A DNA stretch of 64,000 nt. It comes from Flagellimonas chongwuensis. GTDB taxonomy: Bacteria; Bacteroidota; Bacteroidia; Flavobacteriales; Flavobacteriaceae. The notes under the pieces were generated by a model that saw only the letters and a list, made by a program, of their open reading frames with translations, was not told where the DNA came from and ran no database searches. The DNA lies in NCBI RefSeq assembly GCF_013376415.1, contig NZ_WYET01000004.1, positions 434,001 to 498,000 of the forward strand, written 5' to 3'. This document shows, one piece after another, positions 18,743-25,810 of this stretch. A program made the translations under genes and the position numbers. Positions within the stretch are counted from its first letter, which is position 1. Each line of letters starts with the position of its first letter.

Positions 18743-18979
18743 TCAGTTTGTTATTTTATCCACACCTAGTGGTGTTAACGTTATCTTAATTCCCTTCTCC
18801 TCCCTCGTTATGTTGATAAAACCTTCATCTACAAGTTTCTTTGGCACTATATTGAAACTCTCTTTTATGCGAATATTTCTAGTTATGTACCGATCAAAAG
18901 AGTAGCGAGACACTTCTCCTCCCGTATCTTGTATAAACTGAAGGCATTTTACTATCATTTCGTTCGTTATCTCTTCCAT
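18743..18979 (-). CDS. Small protein with winged-helix-like pattern, candidate orphan immunity
   Basis: A 78-residue protein. The order helix (MIVKCLQFIQDTGG), helix (ESFNIVPKKLVDEGF), then a strand pair (INITREEKGIKITLTPLG) resembles a winged helix, but the similarity is weak. Its ATG lies 2 bp after the stop of a truncated toxin frame (TAA at 18982-18984), the usual toxin-immunity spacing. I therefore read it as the immunity gene left behind after its toxin was destroyed. A transcriptional regulator is the alternative. Confidence 0.65.
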   Translation of the reverse strand: MEEITNEMIVKCLQFIQDTGGEVSRYSFDRYITRNIRIKESFNIVPKKLVDEGFINITREEKGIKITLTPLGVDKITN

Positions 18980-18981
18980 AA

Positions 18982-19122
18982 TTAATCTCTTGGGTGATAT
19001 AATGGTGCATCAACTTCATTAATGCTATAAGACTCCAAACTTGCTGCATGAGCATTGTAGTAGAAATCCTCATCATTTACGCCATCCGATATGCCTTTGT
19101 TTTTATACCTATTATACTCTTC
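18982..19122 (-). pseudogene. C-terminal remnant of a toxin tip
   Basis: Minus-strand frame of 46 codons without a start. It reads EEYNRYKNKGISDGVNDED, then FYYNAHAASLESYSINE and ends APLYHPRD at TAA 18982-18984. It begins exactly where REP-like element B ends, and the 78-residue gene follows 2 bp later. The sequence looks like genuine protein (Tyr/Asn/Asp-rich, no low complexity). The family is not recognised. Together with the relic at 19247-19327 it seems to be one toxin gene cut by element B. Confidence 0.6.
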
Positions 19123-19247
19123 CCCTGCTGGTGCGAGCGTCCCGCTCGTATCTATTTATTTTTAAAGTATCTCAAAGAACTTTAGATATGATAATTGGCA
19201 ATCTCTTACTCATACTCGGCACGAGCGGGACGCTCGCGCTAGCGGGG
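19122..19247. repeat. REP-like element B with 27-bp inverted ends
   Basis: The left end reads CCCC-TGCTGGT-GCGAGCGTCCCGCTCGT and the right end is its near-perfect reverse complement, ending GCGCTAGCGGGG. The 70-bp AT-rich core is shared with element A. The element separates two halves of a toxin relic. No transposase gene is present in the window. The structure is that of a paired REP (BIME-like) unit, which elsewhere is mobilised by RAYT transposases. Confidence 0.82.
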
Positions 19248-19327
19248 TCTAAATTAAGTTTATTTATTTGGTTTATAAAAGATTCGGCCTCCTTACTCGA
19301 AAATTTCAGGATTTGATAGGAACCTCC
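19247..19327 (-). pseudogene. Relic of a pre-toxin linker
   Basis: The minus-strand frame reads GSYQILKFSSKEAESFINQI then NKLNLD. This is a close copy of residues 502-527 of the 724-codon orphan toxin, and much of the DNA is identical to 20735-20812. It is bounded by REP-like element B on one side and by a stop codon in frame just upstream. It shows that another full cassette once stood here. Confidence 0.72.
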
Positions 19328-19339
19328 TTAGTTCTAAAA

Positions 19340-19585
19340 TCACCAATCAATCTCCCCTTCTTCTCGCATTTTATATTGTAAAGCTGCTAAACTGTAACCC
19401 AAATCAAATACATGAGAAGGTTCGAATTTTGTAACTTTCAACTTGCAAAAAGGAACTTCATCGTAGGTAGTCTCTACAATCTCAAAATCTGTCCCATAAA
19501 ATTTATTAAAGTTTTTTACTTCCTGTTCCAATAAATATGGAAAGGTGACCATTACCTTAAATTCTAATTCCTTACCTGATTCCAT
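19340..19585 (-). CDS. Small acidic protein, candidate immunity to a deaminase toxin
   Basis: An 81-residue soluble protein with no recognised family. It shows alternating strands (ELEFKVMVTFPYL, FCKLKVTKFEP) and an acidic C-terminus (MREEGEIDW). The stop of the upstream deaminase-tip remnant lies 12 bp inside this gene, so the two frames overlap, as toxin-immunity pairs often do. Immunity to the lost deaminase toxin is inferred from this position alone. Confidence 0.65.
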   Translation of the reverse strand: MESGKELEFKVMVTFPYLLEQEVKNFNKFYGTDFEIVETTYDEVPFCKLKVTKFEPSHVFDLGYSLAALQYKMREEGEIDW

Positions 19586-19700
19586 CGATTAGTTTTATTT
19601 CAATATTTGGGAACATCTCACTAAATTGTTGTATTACCCCTTGGCAAAAGGTACAGTATGGATTTCCTGATACTATTTTTAAAATACCTGTAATTTCAGG
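19572..19700 (-). pseudogene. C-terminal remnant of a deaminase-type toxin
   Basis: A 42-codon minus-strand frame preceded by an in-frame TAA and lacking a start. It contains GNPYCTFCQGVIQQF followed by PNIEIKLIDG. The P-x-C-x2-C pattern followed by a helix and a beta strand is the second zinc half-site of the cytidine-deaminase fold, as found at the end of SCP1.201/DddA-like toxins. The first half (with the His/Cys-Ala-Glu site) is missing. It sits between the immunity gene of the previous cassette and the 81-residue gene. Confidence 0.6.
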
Positions 19701-19735
19701 TTAACTTTTCCCTTTTATCCCACCTAGCTTTTGAA

Positions 19736-20140
19736 CTACCAATATTTATACTCCACAGGAATTAAATCAGTAACTTTTCTGTATTCACCCTTCCATTTTT
19801 TTGGCACCCTTCTTTCCAATTCTTGCTCCTGGTAATATGATGCAAAATATTTGTTGTCAAAATCAACATATAAACAAGGTTTATTTCCTTCACGTCCAAA
19901 TACATCATTTAAATCAAGTTTCTTATATTCCATACGTAACTCACGATAATCCAATCTAAACCTCTTAAGAAATTTAAAGTATTGTGATTCTAAATTACCT
20001 AGAGTTAAATCAATATAACCATTCCAATATTCACCAATCCAATACTCTGTTTCAGCCATACAGTAAAAACTTTCGGAACCCATTTTAACATAGGCTAATA
20101 AAACTCCTGATACATTTCTGTTTTTTAAATTCAAACTCAT
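19736..20140 (-). CDS. Unknown protein, candidate immunity to the 724-codon orphan toxin
   Basis: A 134-residue soluble protein rich in Tyr and Trp (SFYCMAETEYWIGEYWNGYI, KYFASYYQEQE). There is no signal peptide and I recognise no family. Its ATG overlaps the stop of the orphan toxin by 4 bp (ATGA), so the two are translationally coupled. That arrangement, plus its cassette position, makes it the likely cognate immunity protein. Being cytosolic, it suggests the toxin tip acts in the cytoplasm. Confidence 0.75.
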   Translation of the reverse strand: MSLNLKNRNVSGVLLAYVKMGSESFYCMAETEYWIGEYWNGYIDLTLGNLESQYFKFLKRFRLDYRELRMEYKKLDLNDVFGREGNKPCLYVDFDNKYFASYYQEQELERRVPKKWKGEYRKVTDLIPVEYKYW

Positions 20141-22311
20141 TCATTCACAATTTTAGCGGATCCTTTAATATAATTTTGTTCAATAATTTGATGCCAATAT
20201 GGGGAAAGCTCAAAAGGATCTCCTGGTTGGGTAGGATCTACTATTTTGGGAGCTTTACCATCTAAGTTTAATAGATTTTGAGATGCCTTATATTGAGGAA
20301 CTGAAGCTTGTTTCATCTGCGTATCCACTGATTTAGGAACTTCAAACTCAATTATCTCTACAGTATGTCCTTGTTCTATTTTCTTACCTGCATAATAAAT
20401 AGCATGAGTTTTAGAAGTTGTACTAATATTTAAGGACTTGTCCGATTCATGAAATACTAAATTAGTATTATCAACAGAAATTGCTTTAGACAAGGGATGT
20501 TCGGTTTGTACCCTATAATATTTAACGTTCTCCGTGGATGCTGATAACAGCTCATCTTGGTATTTAGCAATTTTCTGAAGTGTTTCCAGATAACCTGGCT
20601 GATTTATAAAATCACCTATACCACCTTCACTAACTATTTTCCAACTTACCAGCAATTTTGGATTCTTCCCAACAGCCTCGGCAAAGGCTTTGTTGTTCAA
20701 ATCCTGGTTGAGCAGCTTTAAGGCATCATCGTCTAAATTAAGTTTATTTATTTGGTTTATAAATGCATCAGCCTGTTGGCTCGATAATTTCAGGATTTGA
20801 TAGGAACCATCGACAATCTTTACTACCCTGCCCGCATTCTTAACCGTAGTGGCATATACCAAGGGTATGGTGGAGGCAAAGGAGATGGCTGCACTGGTAC
20901 CGTCTCCTTCTATGGTATACCATATGCCGTTGGCCACATCAAAAACCTCTCCGGCCACGGGCACCATGCCCGCGGCATCCAACACCAAATGTCCTGCCGT
21001 CGAGCTAAACACTTGCCCAAAAAGATAATCGAGCCCCCCAGCGGTGTCCACATCGTATTCGGGCACGGCAATGGGCTCCCATCTTCCATTGCCCCTGTTG
21101 TATTGGTAATGTATTATCCAACCGTTTTCTTGGTCGGCAATGGAGTACACATGGGCCACGCCACCGTCCACGGCCACCACTTTGCGCAAAAATCCGCCAT
21201 AGCCAAAGAGGTTATAGGTTCCCATAAAGTATTCGGTAAACCCATCGTAGTCCAAGCTTGGCAAACAGGTAGTGTACCCCTGCTTTTCAATGGGGAGCAG
21301 GTCCCATTGAGTACCACCCAAATCCGTTACCAAAGCTCCCTCCCCGGTTGTGTTGATATTGGTGGGTTGGTATAGTGCCTCGTACAAAAGGGGAGCGCAG
21401 GTTTTTCCCTCTTTTATGTACCGAAAACGGATGTTGTTCGGGTCTGGCAGTACTCCAAAATCATAGGGTTCTGAATCTTTATTTATTTTATAGCCCGTAA
21501 ACTCATTACCCTTTTTATGGGCTTTGTACTCGCCTGCATTGGGACCATCCTCGATGGTAAAACTCTGTAATGCGCCATAAGCAGTAATCCCGTTTTGGAC
21601 CGTATAATATTTTACAGGCACATCTCCATGCAACGCCACGGGCACCCCTGCCGGTGACACATAGACCACAATGTTTGTTTCGGTAGTTCCTTCGAGTGCA
21701 AGGGCATCTTCGGGGTCAAAGGCAATTTCATTGGTGCTGGATGAGGCATCTCGGAAACTCTCCGCCTCTTGTATACTTTCTTCAAGGTCGTTGTACGCCT
21801 GTAGCTGATTGGCTGTGTTATAACCATCTGGGTTGGGCCCTCCCTGAGTGGCTTCATCTATCAAGTCTTGGCTAGAAGCATTATAGGCATTATGATTGGC
21901 TGCCAGCTCGTCCCTTACATTTTGGGGAATGGATTCATCGGCCAACAGTTCATCTACGTAACTTTCCTGTTGCTCGTTTTCAGTTTCAAGTTGCTCAATT
22001 TGTTCTGGCGTTCCCGTAAAGTTTTGGAGCAGCTCTCGTATGGACGAAGCAAGCTCCCCAACCCTCTCCACCACATCACCTGTGTCCACAATATTGTCCA
22101 TGGTGGGGTCGAACTCGGTGATTACAGTGCCCTGCGCAAGCTGCCTGTCCGTGTTCACCAATATATTGGTAAAGTGCACCGCCAGTTTTATGTTGCCCAA
22201 ATAGGGCAAACGAGTGTAGCCCCTTCCCGTAAAGTAACCGTTGCCGCCGTGCACCTCGGTGGCCACCACCTGAAAGTCGCCCGCGGTAAAGCTCTCGCCC
22301 AACTGGGGCAA
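20137..22311 (-). CDS. Orphan polymorphic toxin module with PT-TG-like pre-toxin region
   Basis: An open frame of 724 codons from TTG 22311; a TAA lies 18 bp upstream and no ATG precedes it. Residues 1-87 copy the middle of the full-length toxin (PQLGESFTAGDFQ, DNIVDTGDVV). Residues 88-430 are an unfamiliar linker. Residues 438-483 match the PT-TG pre-toxin pattern: LDAAGMVPVAGEVFDVANG, EGD, IPLV. VYATTVKNAG follows, and then a tip of about 160 residues. The tip has YYRVQ (Arg600) and LNISTTS (629-633), weakly suggesting a second ART fold, but this is unsure. The absence of a start and signal peptide marks an orphan or silent cassette to be joined to the full-length gene by recombination. Confidence 0.8.
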   Translation of the reverse strand: MPQLGESFTAGDFQVVATEVHGGNGYFTGRGYTRLPYLGNIKLAVHFTNILVNTDRQLAQGTVITEFDPTMDNIVDTGDVVERVGELASSIRELLQNFTGTPEQIEQLETENEQQESYVDELLADESIPQNVRDELAANHNAYNASSQDLIDEATQGGPNPDGYNTANQLQAYNDLEESIQEAESFRDASSSTNEIAFDPEDALALEGTTETNIVVYVSPAGVPVALHGDVPVKYYTVQNGITAYGALQSFTIEDGPNAGEYKAHKKGNEFTGYKINKDSEPYDFGVLPDPNNIRFRYIKEGKTCAPLLYEALYQPTNINTTGEGALVTDLGGTQWDLLPIEKQGYTTCLPSLDYDGFTEYFMGTYNLFGYGGFLRKVVAVDGGVAHVYSIADQENGWIIHYQYNRGNGRWEPIAVPEYDVDTAGGLDYLFGQVFSSTAGHLVLDAAGMVPVAGEVFDVANGIWYTIEGDGTSAAISFASTIPLVYATTVKNAGRVVKIVDGSYQILKLSSQQADAFINQINKLNLDDDALKLLNQDLNNKAFAEAVGKNPKLLVSWKIVSEGGIGDFINQPGYLETLQKIAKYQDELLSASTENVKYYRVQTEHPLSKAISVDNTNLVFHESDKSLNISTTSKTHAIYYAGKKIEQGHTVEIIEFEVPKSVDTQMKQASVPQYKASQNLLNLDGKAPKIVDPTQPGDPFELSPYWHQIIEQNYIKGSAKIVNE

Positions 22312-22322
22312 GGGGTCTTGGT
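22065..22322. repeat. Direct repeat of the toxin joining module (orphan copy)
   Basis: This 258-bp segment aligns with 24211-24474 at roughly 90% identity or better by eye, differing by one 6-bp gap (Val-Gly in the full-length toxin). It encodes the stretch from DPLPQLG to GDVVE. The identity ends abruptly on both sides, as expected for a recombination platform. Confidence 0.85.
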
Positions 22323-22359
22323 CAACTTAAATTATGTCAAAGAACTTTTAACTACTATG

Positions 22360-22388
22360 GCACGAGCGGGACGCTTATGCAAGCGGGG
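22360..22388. repeat. Partial REP-like element C (right end only)
   Basis: GCACGAGCGGGACGCTTATG followed by CAAGCGGGG matches the right end of element B. A short AAAGAACTTTTA-like core piece precedes it (22338-22350). It lies between the small membrane frame and the orphan toxin module, another cassette border. Confidence 0.65.
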
Positions 22389-22390
22389 AG

Positions 22391-22507
22391 TTAGTCTAAC
22401 AGTAATCGAAAAATAATGAATAATACAATCATTACAATGCTCAAAACAACAAGTAACTTTTTGTTACCATATAGAAGCTCTAAAATGATTTTTAAAATTT
22501 CTTCCAC
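22391..22507 (-). CDS. Possible 38-residue single-pass membrane protein
   Basis: A minus-strand frame from GTG 22507 reads VEEILKIILELLYGNKK then a strong hydrophobic helix LLVVLSIVMIVLFIIFRLLL and stops at 22391-22393. It follows the lipoprotein gene stop (22519) by 11 bp. The start codon is a guess, and no good ribosome site is evident. It might be an accessory immunity peptide against a membrane-acting toxin or a remnant. Confidence 0.4.
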   Translation of the reverse strand: MEEILKIILELLYGNKKLLVVLSIVMIVLFIIFRLLLD

Positions 22508-22518
22508 TTTCTTATTTT

Positions 22519-23235
22519 TTATGAAGTAGGCTTTATTTCTCCATCCTCATAATTATCCCTACTTATTAACTGCCCATTACCAGCAAAAGAGAATTTTAGC
22601 CCATGTGATTTGCCTCTTTTAATTTGGGTTATTGATTTAATAACTCCATTTGGGTGAAATAAGATTCTATAACCATTATGCTCGTTATCATACATTCTAA
22701 ATGTTTTTAATAGCCCATTATTGTAATGGCCTGTCAAGATTTCTCCTGTCTCTTCATTCCTTAACTGCTTGATGTATTTTGGAGTCAGGTCTTTATTAAA
22801 GTGAATTAATAGCCCGTGGTCAAGATTGTCCTTGTAGCTTTTAAATCCTATAATTTTTCCATCAGTATTATAATGAACTTCCAATCCATTCTTTAAACCA
22901 TTCACTAACATGACTTCACTTTCAATTGTTCCATCTATTCGATAAAAAATGAGTGTTTCATCCTTTATTTTTCCAAGTGATGAAATATTACCCTGATAAT
23001 CAAACTTCACAAGGTTATCGCTTAGTTTACCCTGTTTCCAAAAGCATACTTCTTTTAGTGTCCCATCTATGCGAAAGGTAGAGTCCAATCCATTCATTAC
23101 CCCATTTGAACTGACAGTGTATTTCCGTTTTAAAACATTGTTAGGATAATATTTTTTAATTATCGTATCAGTATTATTATTACAACTAACTATTACAAAT
23201 ATCACATACACAATTATTTTAAATGATTTGCTCAT
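22519..23235 (-). CDS. YwqK/MORN-like lipoprotein, candidate immunity
   Basis: This 238-residue protein has a lipoprotein signal (MSKSFKIIVYVIFVIVSC, Cys18) and then about eight degenerate repeats of the type NGxxKxxxxY..G....G, for example YYPNNVLKRKYTVSSNGVMNG, IDGTIESEVML, NGLKNGLEVHYNTDGK and FHPNGVIKSI. This is the MORN-variant repeat of YwqK-family antitoxins. It lies 7 bp after the full-length toxin gene, so it is its likely immunity protein. The lipid anchor places it in the periplasm or at the outer membrane, suggesting that toxin acts on the envelope. Confidence 0.82.
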   Translation of the reverse strand: MSKSFKIIVYVIFVIVSCNNNTDTIIKKYYPNNVLKRKYTVSSNGVMNGLDSTFRIDGTLKEVCFWKQGKLSDNLVKFDYQGNISSLGKIKDETLIFYRIDGTIESEVMLVNGLKNGLEVHYNTDGKIIGFKSYKDNLDHGLLIHFNKDLTPKYIKQLRNEETGEILTGHYNNGLLKTFRMYDNEHNGYRILFHPNGVIKSITQIKRGKSHGLKFSFAGNGQLISRDNYEDGEIKPTS

Positions 23236-23242
23236 ACCCTTC

Positions 23243-25765
23243 TTATTGTCTTAATGGATTGTCATATCTACCGAATATATGAAGTGTTTCTCCGTATTGA
23301 GAGCCATAGTAAACATATTTATAATCCCATAATGGAAATCTAGAATCCGATACTTCTGTTTCTAAAGTATTTATTGTTGTTTGTTCATAGAGATTCAAGT
23401 TAGTATAAATCATAATAACATCATCCAGAGTCTCCGAACTTATCATTGTATAAAAATCTTCTCTTACGTTGTCCCATTTTATCATATTATCAATAGTCCT
23501 TCCATCACTTTCAAAATCCGAGAAAATTATCTCCACAAGGTCTCCAAATATTGGAAGAGCTTTTAATCCTTCCATTTCAGCTCTAGTCATACTGCTTATA
23601 GCTGCTGCGGGAGATATGGGATGCGAAGCTATTTTGTTAGCTAATTTAACAGGTATTTTCAATCTTTTCAGCAGTTCCAATTGTTTAGCTTTACCCAACA
23701 TTTTAAAAGCCGAGTAAAATGCTTTATATTTTATTTTATAAAGTGCAGTAGGGTCCTCCCCATATCCAGTTATATAATTGAAGCTTTCCGTTTCAAAACT
23801 TAGTTTCATCACATCGCCAGTTATACTAATTCCAAATAGTTGATATTTGGGTATTTCAGAAATTAAATTCTCCGCAATAGCATCAATCTCTTTGATCCGT
23901 TCCCTACGTTTGGCATCTGCGGTGGAAATGTCTGCTATTTCCTTTGGGGACAACATTTGAGTGGTTACCAAGCTGCCTTCCATTTTTAGAGCGTCCAGCT
24001 CCTCTTGCAACTCTGGTGGTAGATTTTCTTTGCCGTCAATTTGGTCTATCTCTTGTGCTATGGTCGAGAATTCATAGGTATTTATCTTAGTAATCACCTC
24101 TTGCTGCTCTTCCAGCGTTTCTGCCTCGGCCAGTTCATCCAGTAATTTTTCCTTCTCTTTAAAAATTTCATCCCATAAATCCCCAACAGCCTCACCTAGC
24201 TCACCCACCGTCTCCACCACATCACCTGTGTCCACAATATTGTCCATGGTGGGGTCAAACTCGGTGATTACCGTACCCTGCGCAAGCTGCCTGTCCGTGT
24301 TTACCAATATATTGGTAAAGTGCACCGCCAGTTTTATATTGCCCAAATAGGGCAAGCGGGTATAGCCCCTTCCCGTAAAGTAGCCGTTGCCCCCGTTCAC
24401 CTCGGTGGCCACCATCTGGAAGTCGCCCGCGGTAAAGCTCTCGCCCACGCCCAACTGGGGCAAGGGGTCTTGGTTGGCAATATCAACACTTGGCGACACC
24501 CCGCACTGGTACAGGTCTTCCTCCTCGGTCTCCAAATTGGTGGTAAACTGCCGTAGGGGGCTCCAATTGCTCTCGCCCACAGCACAGGTCTTTTGCATCT
24601 GGTATTCGTAGGTGGTGCTGGCCCGTAGGTCCCACAGGGTGGTCCAGTTGGCGGTGGTCTGGTTGTAGAACCATGCATTATCGTTGCCCTTGGCGCGGTA
24701 CCTTATCTTAAACTGGGGTACGCTGGTGCTGTTGTCCTCCCAAAAAATATTGGCCTGGTTGGCGCCCCTTACTTCATGGTGTATGCCATTGGGCACATAG
24801 CAGCCTTCCATATGTTGGAACGAAAAAATTTGGCTATACCCTTGGTTCTGGAATATACCAATGTCCTCTGCCCCTTGTTTTGTCCTAGCCTGTACACGCC
24901 AAGCGTAGGTCCTGTTGGGCAACAGCATGGGTTCGCCCGGGCCGTACACGTAGGTAGTGGCACTGGTAACGGTGGTAAACAAGGGCGTGGAACCCAGAAA
25001 AGCGGCCTGTGGGTCCATGGCGTTGTCCCAGATCTCCACCAGACTGAGCTCGTACTCTACCTGGCTTACGTTGATGTGCCGTGGCGTCCACTGGAACACG
25101 ATGTTCTGGGGGCTACGCTCCACGATATCACTCCCATTTTCGGGCAACACCAAAAAGGGCGGACTGTTCTTGAACACATTTAGGGTGGTGCAGGCATTGT
25201 TGGAGAGCCGTTTGCCCGTGAGCACATCGAACACCTGAAAACAGACTTGGTAAACACCATCGGGGATGGGGCTGCCGTACACATTGGGAGTAATGCCCAC
25301 AAGGTTGCCGAACTCAAAGTACGGTGCGAGCAGCATGTGGTCCAGCACGGTGGGTATACCGCCCTCCAAATAGAGCGGCGTGGCCCCGATCACATTTTCA
25401 CGACTCTGAAACCCGATACCGTTCCCGTTGAAGGATACCTGCAAGCGGACCTGCCTATCGGAAATCTGGAAGTCGTTGAGCACGATCTGTACCCGCAGCG
25501 GACCGTTCAGTGCGGCTGCATTGGCAAAATCGGAAAAATTGGCGGGGGCGGGCGGTATGGCCTGTGCTATCACTTGCACTGGAAAGGATTGGGCGGTGGA
25601 CAGGTGGCAGTACAGCAGTAGGCAGCATAGCAATGGGCAGTATCTCAGTAGGCGGTTGAGCAGTGGGCAGTTGAGCAGTTGGACAGGCAATAATGATCGA
25701 TAAGCCAGTATGCAGTGTCCGGCAGACTGTTTTTCGGTCTTGTTTTTAGTGAACAATGTTCTCAT
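23243..25765 (-). CDS. Full-length secreted polymorphic toxin with fibronectin-like modules
   Basis: The start chosen is ATG 25765 (840 residues); an upstream GTG at 25801 is possible. A long N-region leads to a Leu/Cys-rich signal (LLRYCPLLCCLLLYCHLSTAQS) encoded by degenerate 7-8 bp repeats. The conserved body has a strand-rich domain (PLRVQIVLNDFQISDRQVRL), a fibronectin-like module (PPFLVLPENGSDIVERSPQN, FQWTPRH, YAWRVQART) and a second one (ANIFWEDNSTS, TTYEYQMQKTCAVGES). The joining module DPLPQLGVGESF follows. The unique tip starts about residue 505: a Glu/Lys coiled-coil stretch, then KYQLFGISITGDVMK and PISPAAAISSM; its family is not recognised. The architecture recalls TANFOR/fibronectin proteins of Bacteroidota. 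It sits 45 bp after the barrel gene. Confidence 0.8.
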   Translation of the reverse strand: MRTLFTKNKTEKQSAGHCILAYRSLLPVQLLNCPLLNRLLRYCPLLCCLLLYCHLSTAQSFPVQVIAQAIPPAPANFSDFANAAALNGPLRVQIVLNDFQISDRQVRLQVSFNGNGIGFQSRENVIGATPLYLEGGIPTVLDHMLLAPYFEFGNLVGITPNVYGSPIPDGVYQVCFQVFDVLTGKRLSNNACTTLNVFKNSPPFLVLPENGSDIVERSPQNIVFQWTPRHINVSQVEYELSLVEIWDNAMDPQAAFLGSTPLFTTVTSATTYVYGPGEPMLLPNRTYAWRVQARTKQGAEDIGIFQNQGYSQIFSFQHMEGCYVPNGIHHEVRGANQANIFWEDNSTSVPQFKIRYRAKGNDNAWFYNQTTANWTTLWDLRASTTYEYQMQKTCAVGESNWSPLRQFTTNLETEEEDLYQCGVSPSVDIANQDPLPQLGVGESFTAGDFQMVATEVNGGNGYFTGRGYTRLPYLGNIKLAVHFTNILVNTDRQLAQGTVITEFDPTMDNIVDTGDVVETVGELGEAVGDLWDEIFKEKEKLLDELAEAETLEEQQEVITKINTYEFSTIAQEIDQIDGKENLPPELQEELDALKMEGSLVTTQMLSPKEIADISTADAKRRERIKEIDAIAENLISEIPKYQLFGISITGDVMKLSFETESFNYITGYGEDPTALYKIKYKAFYSAFKMLGKAKQLELLKRLKIPVKLANKIASHPISPAAAISSMTRAEMEGLKALPIFGDLVEIIFSDFESDGRTIDNMIKWDNVREDFYTMISSETLDDVIMIYTNLNLYEQTTINTLETEVSDSRFPLWDYKYVYYGSQYGETLHIFGRYDNPLRQ
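24211..24474. repeat. Direct repeat of the toxin joining module (full-length gene copy)
   Basis: Partner of 22065-22322; 264 bp with one 6-bp insertion. Downstream of this point the coding sequence changes from a GC-rich conserved body to an AT-rich unique tip. Confidence 0.85.
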
Positions 25766-25810
25766 AAGTAGGTATTTTAGGCGGCAGGCTTGGGGTGGCA
25801 CTGCCTTTAT

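Noticed and set aside
19041-19316. Plus-strand 91-codon frame across REP-like element B
   Set aside because: It spans the element and the antisense of two toxin remnants and does not look like a protein.
16673-22388. Insertion sequence or complete transposon in the toxin island
   Set aside because: Only short inverted-repeat elements are present; no transposase or integrase frame and no target-site duplication could be recognised.
24320-25621. Several long plus-strand open frames opposite the full-length toxin gene
   Set aside because: They lie in the GC-rich carrier body where stop codons are rare on the antisense strand, lack family motifs, and mirror a well-supported minus-strand protein.
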